Assembly (NCBI GenBank): GCA_040954595.2
Contig: CM082582.2
Coordinates: 2,480,001 to 2,544,000, forward strand
Source: Balanoglossus misakiensis
Taxonomy: Eukaryota > Hemichordata
Length of the DNA: 64,000 bases
Direction of reading: 5' to 3'
The notes beneath the pieces were generated by a model. The model did not search any database. It had not been told where the DNA came from and saw nothing but the letters and a program-made list of their open reading frames with translations. This document shows, in pieces, positions 23,301 through 35,300 of this stretch. The position numbers and the translations under genes were made by a program. The first letter of the stretch is position 1; every line of letters starts with the position of its first letter.

Positions 23301-26300
23301 CCACAGTCATATAGCATAGTCAAAGAAAATGCCTTTTTAAAATGTTTTATGCAAAGTTTCAATATACTGGCATAATATAATAGCAATAAAACACCCCCAG
23401 CCATGGTATACCACTCGATTTTGACCAGTTCACGACATATACGCACTCGATTTTGACCAGTTCACGACATATACGCAGGAGCGATAGCGAGTGCGTATAT
23501 GTCGTGAACTGGTCAAAATCGAGTGGTATACCATGGCTGGGGGTGTTTTATTGCTTAAATGAACTAGCTGTAAAGTACAGGATTATGACAATTATACCAC
23601 ACCATGCATATTATGGACACTATTGTTAAATAATTTTGGTAAAAAATAAATGGATTTAAATATCCATGTGTCAGGTGTGAGTTGCCGGTAAGCTTTATAA
23701 AACTGGTCAATGAGCATCTTTTAGAACAACAGAAAGAGCCAATTGGTAAATAACTGAAATACAGCAAAATCTCACAGTCCAAATTGGCCAGTCAGAGTGA
23801 CTTTCCTAAATTGGCCTTAATAGACAGGTGGCCTGTATATACAAGTCAATAATTGCCCATGTTAACTGCACAGGGACTGTAACAAAGTGGCCACTATATA
23901 GAGGTGGTCGGTAACTAACACAATTTCACTGTTTTATCAAAAGTGAGTAACCTTGCCCTTTTAAATCTAACTCAATACTTGCCTGATATACTTTCTCATT
24001 GTCAAAATGATATTCCACAAAGGCTCTTGCAATATTGGTGCCTGCACCCCGCCCAGCCTTCCTTCCTGCCTCTTGACAAGGAGTCACTACGTTCTGAAAA
24101 TGGATCACAAATTTTCATAGATGAATACATGCATCAGATGATTGAGGCACGCACACCTATAAGTCAAATTTTAGGTCCTCCCAAACACTGAGATAATTTG
24201 CTCTTGAGTTCATAAAAATGCAACTTTGAGCTACATATTTTACACAATTTTCTTATGTGGGAGGGGGACACCCCCTCGCACACCCCTCCCCCTCCATTCT
24301 TCGCCACATATAATTTATTCGCTGGTTTGTCTAGTGTACCACGGCAGACTTCTACCCACCCTACCCCCGATGTTTACTTTGAGTGGAGTGGCAAAATTAA
24401 AATTTGTCCTGCCTAACATTGAGTTAATTTGCTTTAGAGTTCATTCGAATGCAACCTTGAGCACCGTATTTTACAAAATTTTCTTAAATTTTCTATTGTA
24501 TTGACTTGTCATTTTATTTTGTTCATATATTTTTTATTGCAACGATATACTATTATATATACTTCAATTACTTTAAGAAATTTATAATTGAGGTGTGAGG
24601 AGCCTCATTACCTTTATTGCATACAGTGTACATAGGATCAGCACGGCGAATGTTTTCAGCGGGGGGGGGGGGGGGGGGGTCATCATATTTTGGGTCTGTC
24701 AAAGGGGGGGTCATCATTTTTTGGTCCAGGGTGAAGGGGGGGGGTCGGCCTGATTTTGAAAATCGATGACCAAAACTTGCCCCCCCCCAGCCGTAAAAAC
24801 AGTCCCTAACGTGTATTTCAATACTTTCAGAATTAACCTGCAGAAGTCAGGTTGGTATTTACCTTGTTTTGTATGGTCACATCAGCTTTGTGTTCCAATA
24901 ACAATCTGACATGGCCTTCATCACCATCCCTTGCTGCATAATGCAAAGGAGTGTCTCCATCCTGTAAGTAATAAAGGAGGAGCATGATAATAATGTCACA
25001 AAAATTGAAATATAATGTGAAATTTCCTTAAACAAAAAAAAAAAAAATATATTTCAATACTTTCAGAATCAACCTGCAGAAGTCAGGTTGGTATTTACCT
25101 TGTTATGTATGTTAGCATCAGCTTTGTGTTCCAATAACAATCTGACAAGGCCTTCACCACCATCCCTCCTTGCTGCATCATGCGAAGGAGTGTCTCCATC
25201 CTGTAAGTAATGAAGGAGGAGCATGAGAATAATGTCACAAAAATTGAAATCTAATGTGAAATTTCCTTAAACAAACAAACAAACAAATAAATGAATAAAT
25301 AAATCCGCATTGATAGAATAAACCTGCTGAAGTCAGGTTGGTATTTACCTTGTTTTGTATGTTAGCATCAGCTTTGTGTTCCAATAACAATCTGACAAGG
25401 CCTTCACCACCATCCCTCCTTGCTGCATCATGCGAAGGAGTGTCTCCATCCTGTAAGTAATGAAGGAGGAGCATGAGAATAATGTCACAAAAATTGAAAT
25501 CTAATGTGAAATTTCCTTAAACAAACAAACAAACAAACAAATAAATGAATAAATATATCCACAGTGATAGAATAAACCTGCTGAAGTCAGGTTGGTATTT
25601 ACCTTGTTTTGTATGTTAGCATCAGCTTTGTGTTCCAATAACAATCTGACAAGGCATTCACCACCAACCCTCCTTGTTGCATAATGCAAAGGAGTGTCTC
25701 CATCCTGTAAGTAATGAAGGAGGAGCATGAGAATAATGTCACAAAAATTGAAATATTATGTGAAATTTCCATAAACAAACAAACAAACAAATAAATGAAT
25801 AAATATATCCGCATTGATAGAATAAACCTGCAGAAGTCAGGTTGGTATTTACCTTGTTTTGTATTGTCACATCAGCTTTGTGTTCCAATAACAATCTGAC
25901 AAGGCCTTCACCACCAACCCTCCTTGCTGCATAATGCAAAGGAGTGTCTCCATCCTGTAAGTAATAAACGAGGAGCATGAGAATAATGTCACAAAAATTG
26001 AAATATAATGTGAAATTTCCTTAAACAAAAAAAAAAACAAAAAAATATTTCAATACTTTCAGAATTAACCTGCAGAAGTCAGGTTGGTATTTACCTTGTT
26101 TTGTATGTTAGCATCAGCTTTGTGTTCCAATAACAATCTGACAAGGCCTTCACCACCATCCCTCCTTGCTGCATCATGCGAAGGAGTGTCTCCATCCTGT
26201 AAGTAATGAAGGAGGAGCATGAGAATAATGTCACAAAAATTGAAATCTAATGTGAAATTTCCTTAAACAAACAAACAAACAAATAAATGAATAAATATAT

Positions 26301-29300
26301 CCGCATTGATAGAATAAACCTGCTGAAGTCAGGTTGGTATTTACCTTGTTTTGTATGTTAGCATCAGCTTTGTGTTCCAATAACAATCTGACAAGGCCTT
26401 CACCACCATCCCTCCTTGCTGCATCATGCGAAGGAGTGTCTCCATCCTGTAAGTAATGAAGGAGGAGCATGAGAATAATGTCACAAAAGTTGAAATCTAA
26501 TGTGAAATTTCCTTAAACAAACAAACATACAAATAAATGAATAAATATATCCGCATTGATAGAATAAACCTGCTGAAGTCAGGTTGGTATTTACCTTGTT
26601 TTGTATGTAAACATCAGCTTTGTGTTCCAATAACAATCTGACATCGCCTTCATCACCATCCCTTGCTGCATAATGCAAAGGAGTGTCTTCATCCTGTAAA
26701 TAATAAAGGAGGAGCATGAGAATAATGTCATAAATATTGAAATATAATGTGAAATTTCCTTAAACAAAAAAAAAACAACAAAATATTTCAATACTTTCAG
26801 AATTAACCTGCAGAAGTCAGGTTGGTATTTACCTTGTTTTGTATGTTAGGATCAGCTTTGTGTTCCAATAACAATCTGACAAGGCCTTCACCACCATCCC
26901 TCCTTGCTGCATCATGCGAAGGAGTGTCTCCATCCTGTAAGTAATGAAGGAGGAGCATGAGAATAATGTCACAAAAATTGAAATCTAATGTGAAATTTCC
27001 TTAAACAAACAAACATACAAATAAATGAATAAATATATCCGCATTGATAGAATAAACCTGCTGAAGTCAGGTTGGTATTTACCTTGTTTTGTATGTAAAC
27101 ATCAGCTTTGTGTTCCAATAACAATCTGACATCGCCTTCATCACCATCCCTTGCTGCATAATGCAAAGGAGTGTCTTCATCCTGTAAATAATAAAGGAGG
27201 AGCATGAGAATAATGTCATAAATATTGAAATATAATGTGAAATTTCCTTAAACAAAAAAAAACAACAAAATATTTCAATACTTTCAGAATTAACCTGCAG
27301 AAGTCAGGTTGGTATTTACCTTGTTTTGTATGTTAGGATCAGCTTTGTGTTCCAATAACAATCTGACAAGGCCTTCACCACCATCCCTCCTTGCTGCATC
27401 ATGCGAAGGAGTGTCTCCATCCTGTAAGTAATGAAGGAGGAGCATGAGAATAATGTCACAAAAATTGAAATCTAATGTGAAATTTCCTTAAACAAACAAA
27501 CAAACAAATAAATGAATAAATATATCCGCAGTGATAGAATAAACCTGCTGAAGTCAGGTTGGTATTTACCTTGTTTTGTATGTTAGCATCAGCTTTGTGT
27601 TCCAATAACAATCTGACAAGGCATTCACCACCAACCCTCCTTGCTGCATAATGCAAAGGAGTGTCTCCATCCTGTAAGTAATGAAGGAGGAGCATGAGAA
27701 TAATGTCACAAAAATTGAAATATTATGTGAAATTTCCATAAACAAACAAACAAACAAATAAATGAATAAATATATCCGCATTGATAGAATAAACCTGCAG
27801 AAGTCAGGTTGGTATTTACCTTGTTTTGTATGGTCACATCAGCTTTGTGTTCCAATAACAATCTGACATGGCCTTCATCACCATCCCTTACTGCATAATG
27901 CAAAGGAGTGTCTCCATCCTGTAAGTAATGAAGGAGGAGCATGAGAATAATGTCACAAAAATTGAAATATAATGTGAAATTTCCTTAAACAAAAAAAAAA
28001 CAAAAAAATATTTCAATACTTTCAGAATTAACCTATAGAAGTCAGGTTGGTATTTACCTTGTTTTGTATGTTAGTATCAGCTTTGTGTTCCAATAACAAT
28101 CTGACACGGCCTTCATCACGAAACCTTGCTGCATAATGCAAAAGGGTGTCTCCATCCTGTAAGTAATGAAGGAGGAGCATGAGAATAATGTCACAAAAAT
28201 TGAAATCTAATGTGAAATTTCCTTAAACAAACAAACAAATAAATGAATAAATATATCCGCATTGATAGAATTAACCTGCAGAAGTCAGGTTGGTCTTTAC
28301 CTTGTTTTGTATGTTAGCATCAGCTTTGTGTTCCAATAACAATCTGACAAGGCCTTTGCCAACCCTCCTTGCTGCATAATGCAAAGGAGTGTCTCCATCC
28401 TGTAAGTAATGAAGGAGGAGCATGAGAATAATGTCACAAAAATTGAAATATTATGTGAAATTTCCATAAACAAACAAACAAACAAATAAATGAATAAATA
28501 TATCTGCATTGATAGAATAAACCTGCAGAAGTCAGGTTGGTATTTACCTTGTTTTGTATGGTCACATCAGCTTTGTGTTCCAATAACAATCTGACATGGC
28601 CTTCATCACCATCCCTTACTGCATAATGCAAAGGAGTGTCTCCATCCTGTAAGTAATAAAGGAGGAGCATGAGAATAATGTCACAAAAATTGAAATATAA
28701 TGTGAAATTTCCTTAAACAAAAAAAAACAAAAAAATATTTCAATACTTTCAGAATTAACCTAAAGAAGTCAGGTTGGTATTTACCTTGTTTTGTATGTTA
28801 GCATCAGCTTTGTGTTCCAATAACAATCTGACACGGCCTTCATCACGAAACCTTGCTGCATAATGCAAAAGGGTGTATCCATCCTGTAAGTAATGAAGGA
28901 GGAGCATGAGAATAATGTCACAAAAATTGAAATCTAATGTGAAATTTCCTTAAACAAACAAACAAATAAATGAATAAATATATCCGCATTGATAGAATTA
29001 ACCTGCAGAAGTCAGGTTGGTCTTTACCTTGTTTTGTATGTTAGCATCAGCTTTGTGTTCCAATAACAATCTGACAAGGCCTTTGCCAACCCTCCTTGCT
29101 GCATAATGCAAAGGAGTGTCTCCATCCTGTAAGTAATGAAGGAGGAGCATGAGAATAATGTCACAAAAATTGAAATATAATGTGAAATTTCCGTAAACGA
29201 ACAAACAAACAAATAAATGAATAAATATATCCGCACTGATAGAATAAACCTGCAGCAGTCAGGTTGGTATTTACCTTGTTTTGTATGTAAACATCAGCTT

Positions 29301-32300
29301 TGTGTTCCAATAACAATCTGACATGGCCTTCATCACCATCCCTTGCTGCATAATGCAAAGGAGTGTCTCCATCCTGTAAGTAATAAAGGAGGAGCATGAG
29401 AATAATGTCACAAAAATTGAAATATAATGTGAAATTTCCTTAAACAAAAAAAAAACAAAAAAATATTTCAATACTTTCAGAATTAACCTGCAGAAGTCAG
29501 GTTGGTATTTACCTTGTTTTGTATGTTAGCATCAGCTTTGTGTTCCAATAATAATCTGACAAGGCCTTCACCACCATCCCTCCTTGCTGCATCATGCGAA
29601 GGAGTGTCTCCATCCTGTAAGTAATGAAGGAGGAGCATGAGAATAATGTCACAAAAATTGAAATCTAATGTGAAATTTCCTTAAACAAACAAACAAACAA
29701 ATAAATGAATAAATATATCCGCAGTGATAGAATAAACCTGCTGAAGTCAGGTTGGTATTTACCTTGTTTTGTATGTTAGCATCAGCTTTGTGTTCCAATA
29801 ACAATCTGACAAGGCATTCACCACCAACCCTCGTTGCTGCATAATGCAAAGGAGTGTCTCCATCCTGTAAGTAATGAAGGAGGAGCATGAGAATAATGTC
29901 ACAAAAATTGAAATATTATGTGAAATTTCCATAAACAAACAAACAAACAAATAAATGAATAAATATATCCGCATTGATAGAATAAACCTGCAGAAGTCAG
30001 GTTGGTATTTACCTTGTTTTGTATGGTCACATCAGCTTTGTGTTCCAATAACAATCTGACATGGCCTTCATCACCATCCCTTACTGCATAATGCAAAGGA
30101 GTGTCTCCATCCTGTAAGTAATGAAGGAGGAGCATGAGAATAATGTCACAAAAATTGAAATATAATGTGAAATTTCCTTAAACAAAAAAAAACAAAAAAA
30201 TATTTCAATACTTTCAGAATTAACCTATAGAAGTCAGGTTGGTATTTACCTTGTTTTGTATGGTCACATCAGCTTTGTGTTCCAATAACAATCTGACACG
30301 GCCTTCATCACGAAACCTTGCTGCATAATGCAAAAGGGTGTCTCCATCCTTTAAGTAATGAAGGAGGAGCATGAGAATAATGTCACAAAAATTGAAATCT
30401 AATGTGAAATTTCCTTAAACAAACAAACAAACAAATAAATGAATAAATATATCCGCATTGATAGAATTAACCTGCAGAAGTCAAGTTGGTATTTACCTCG
30501 TTTTGTATGGTCACATCAGCTTTGTGTTCCAATAACAATCTGACAAGGCCTTCACCACCATCCCTCCTTGCTGCATCATGCAAAGGAGTGTCTCCATCCT
30601 GTAAGTAATGAAGGAGGAGCATGAGAATAATGTTACAAAAATTGAAATCTAATGTGAAATTTCTTTAAACAAACAAACAAACAAACAAACAAACAAACAA
30701 ACAAATAAATGAATAAATATATCCGCATCAATAGAATAAACCTGCAGAAGTCAGGTTGGTATTTACCTTGTTTCGTATGTTAGCATCAGCTTTGTGTTCC
30801 AATAACAATCTGACAAGGGCTTCACCATCATCCCTCCTTGCTGCATCATGCAAAGGGGTGTCTCCATCCTGTAAGTAATGAAGGAGGAGCATGAGAATAA
30901 TGTCACAAAAATTGAAATCTAATGTGAAATTTTCTTAAACAAACAAACAAACAAATAAATGAATAAATATATCCGCATTGATAGAATAAACCTGCAGAAG
31001 TCAGGTTGGTATTTACCTTGTTTTGTATGGTCACATCAGCTTTGTGTTCCAATAACAATCTGACAAGGCCTTCACCACCATCCCTCCTTGCTGCATAATG
31101 CAAAGGGGTGTCTCCTGTCTGTAAGTAATGAAGGAGGAGCATGAGAATAATGTCACAAAATTGAAATGTAATGTGAAATTTCCTTAACCAAACAAACAAA
31201 CAAACAAACAAATAGACAAACACACAATAAAACGAATAAATATATCCGCATTGATAGAATTAACCTGCAGAAGTCAAGTTGGTATTTACCTCGTTTTGTA
31301 TGGTCACATCAGCTTTGTGTTCCAATAACAATCTGACAAGGCATTCACCACCATCCCTCCTTGCTGCATAATGCAAAGGGGTGTCTCCTGTCTGTAAGTA
31401 ATGAAGGAGGAGCATGAGAATAATGTCACAAAATTGAAATGTAATGTGAAATTTCCTTAAACAAACAAACAAACTAACAAACAAACAAACAAATAGACAA
31501 AGACACAAACAAATGAATAAATATATCCGCATTTATAGAATTAACCTGCAGACGTCATGTTGGTATTTACCTTGTTTGGTATGGTCACATCAGCTTTGTG
31601 TTCCAATAACAATCTGACAAGGCCTTCACCACGACACCCTCTTACTGCATAATGCAAAGGGGTGTCTCCATTCTGTAAGTAATGAAGGAGGAGCATGATG
31701 AGAATGTCAAGAAAAATTAAATGTAACATGAGGTTATTTTGTTAAAATGAACGATCGAACAAACACACAAACGACAAATAATCGCAAACTCCCTTGTGGA
31801 TAATATTAACCAACAGTAAATGTCATTTGAACAGAAACAGTATCGACTCTACACACAAGATGTGTAATTCAGTTTTATACATGCATTTTAACGAGCTTAA
31901 AGAATTCTGACAAAATATCTGCCAGTTGATACAGAAAGAAAAGTTACTATAAATAATTCACAAACAAACTCAAATTTGACAACTTGCAAAACAGATAACA
32001 TTACGGATAACCAATACACCAATTTTAAACTGAACTTTATTTATGATTTTCTATCAAAAAACTGACAGTGATGTGATGTTAGTGAACATTTCCTGAATGG
32101 GACCAATTTATTTTTGCAACCTGCACAATATAGAAGAAGATTTAGCAAACAACTACAGTGACATTTAGTAGAATTGTCAGAAGAATTTTGAATAATCACA
32201 TCTCATCTCCAATATGATGACAAATTTGAGATATGTGGAGATTTATGTGGAAACAGATCAAACATCTGAGCTAACCAAACTATGTTTATTTCCTGTAGGA

Positions 32301-35300
32301 GGGCATCAGACTGTTCTCAGCACAAAGTAGCCAAGCTGTGCAGACTGAACGATGTCGATCAAAGGGGAAATAACAGAGAAATTGTATGTGACAAGGGATA
32401 AATCAATCATCATTAAAATAAATTTCTACTGAGTGGTCCAACAATATCAAGTAGAGTTGTGCAATGGTGTCACTCGTTATTTGTAGAAATAGTGTTTAAA
32501 TAAAAACAACTTGAATTTCACCAAAAAAAAAAAAACATCTGAAGAAAGTTAACACTGATTCCCTTTCTCCATCGCACTGCATCAAAAAGTCTAATAACCA
32601 AAGAAAGACTTCAGTGGACACTGTGGCCAATGGGAATGTGTGGCAAACAAAATTAAATGCAATGAATGCAGTCATTCTTTTCATGTAATATAAAGAACAA
32701 ACAAAATTATCAAAACTCTTCATAAGAGATAACATTGGAAGCCACAGTAGCACTAACTTTCAAGGACATTTGTGTAACCATTCCAGCCGTGCCCCACACT
32801 AAAACAGAACAGATTGGACCAGTCACACTTCCCTTAATCCTATTGTTCCCAATGTTTATCTCATCAATATATCTATTGCATGCTTTTAGCACCTTCTCTC
32901 AGGTTCTGGAACCTGGTTGGTTAAAACTTGCTGTTCTGGCCATCTTGATCACCCCCTTTGAAATGATTGGGTAAGTGACAGACAGTGATGAGAAGCTGAG
33001 GAGTGGAGCCGCACAGACCTCATGTTTTATAAGCTTGAGCTATTTCCAAGAGAAAGAGCAATCCAAATGCTGCCGCTGTGTTGCTCAGAATGATGAAAAA
33101 AATCATCCGACTGAACAATTTAATGTTAAATGTATTATATTTTATAAAGTTTATAAAAGGTAAATTGGGTTGGCACTGTGCTATTCGGCCTGAAGTACAA
33201 GCTAAAACTGGCCGACTCCTCTCGGCACCGTCAACAAGCACCCCTGCCCCCAGCAAGTCCCCAACTTGACATGTGTGATGTGACCATGGCTGCGCATCCG
33301 TCCTTCGGTCCTAAAAGTTGCCAAACAAACCCTTTTTTAAAACGGCCCCAATCAGAGCCGCAATGAAAACAAGTTCTTCTGGTAAAGTCTTACTCAAAAT
33401 GTTGCTATGACTATAATTCTGACACAAAACTGAGCATGAGTGTGGACTGATTGCATAAACATATTTTGAAAGTACTTCCTGTAAAAAAGGGAGGAGGCTC
33501 CACAAACCAGACTATTTTTGTTTATGTACATGATGTACTTGTGCGAGGGTTGTCAACTTGATAGCCATTCTCAAGATTTACAATCATTATAAGAGTGTAC
33601 GTATACAAGAAAAGTAAATTCCTGAATATTAAAGGGACAAAGTCTCTCTCTCTCTCGCTTCCCTTTTTCCATTAATTATGTTTGATACAAGACACTGTTT
33701 ATGTTATTCTACATGTGTATGTAGTGAATTAACGTTCGACCACACACAAATATGCAAAGGAGAATTTATTAATAAGCCATACCCACCAAAATCTTATCAG
33801 ATCTAGAACTTATCATAACAATGCTACATACAAAATTTCATATCATTGGATTCAATTTCTCTCAAGATATGAGTGGAACAAAATCTGTCTACAGAAGGAC
33901 AGACAGAAATCGCTGTGCCAATAATGAGATTATTATTTAAACCACAAAAGATTGACGATAAACAATGCAATAAACAACAACATCCTTATGTTCAACAAGA
34001 CAGTTTTTGGCAGATGCTGGAGACAATCCCCTTTTCTCATAACTCCAAATTGCTCACAGTGGAGATCAAATGTCTCAGATATAGGAGAGACAATCACATC
34101 ACCATAATGAATCAATACTTGCCTGTGTCTGGACAACACCTGGCCGAGAGGAAGTAGTTTTGATTCAAAGGACAGTGACAAATTATATGGCACCTCCTTA
34201 TGATGAATTGTATTAGGTACCAGACAGGAGTTGGCAGATGCTGGAGTCCGACAGACAATCACCCTATCTGATACGTTCAGTGATAGGATTGGCATGGACT
34301 GTCATCAGTCTATCTGTACAACACCTGACCAATGGAGGGAGTAGTTTTGATTCAAAGGGCAATGGACAAATATATACATTGTATCCCAGACACAATTTAC
34401 TAAGAAAACTACAGAGGAAATGGCACTATTGAGAAAGCTCATACTTTTAGAATTTACCTGCAGAAGTCAGGTTGGTATTTACCTTGTTTTGTATGGTTAC
34501 ATCAGCTTTGTGTTCCAATAACAATCTGACACGGCCTTCACCAACATCCCTCCTTGCTGCAGAGTGCAAAGGGGTGTCTCCCCACTGTAAGTAATGAAGG
34601 AGGAGCATGAGAACAATGTCACAAAAATTAAACGTAATGTGTAATTTTCCTTAAACAAAAAACATACAAACAAACAAACAAACAAAAAATGAATGAATAA
34701 ATCATTCCATACTGATAGATTAACCTGCAGAAGTCAAGTTGGTATTTACCTGGGTTTGTATGGTAACATCAGCTTTGTGTTCCAATAACAATCTGACACA
34801 GCCTTCACCACCAAACCCTGCTGCATCATTCAAAGGGGTGACTCCATCCTGTAAGTAATGAAGGAGAAGCATGGGAACAATGTCACAAAAATTGAAATGT
34901 AATATGAGGTTTCTTTAAACAAACAAACAAACAAACAAACAAACCTACAAATAAATAAACAAATATCAAAAGTATCAGCCATATTGCAAAAAACAAGCAA
35001 GAATGGCATACTGACTGATTTGAAAGGATAATGCACAGTCCTTCTACACACAAAATGAAAATTGCCGACTGTTAAAATGAATACAGATCAAAGAATGACG
35101 GTGAAGAATCTCAATTGATTCTAACAGCGAGGAAAACGCTTTGACTGGTCATATAGTTTTTAACATTGGATGTTTTAGACTCCATAGCTTAACTAAGGAT
35201 GGAGGGGATGTGGAAGATTTTAAAAAAGATTGCCAGCAAAATTTCAGAGATGGCTTGAAAAAATTTGTTAACTTTGGTGAAACACAAAAAAATGCATCAA

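Noticed and set aside
24863-31672. CRISPR-like array of regularly spaced repeats
   Set aside because: Repeats are ankyrin exons with splice sites in animal DNA; spacers are homologous introns, not unique sequences.
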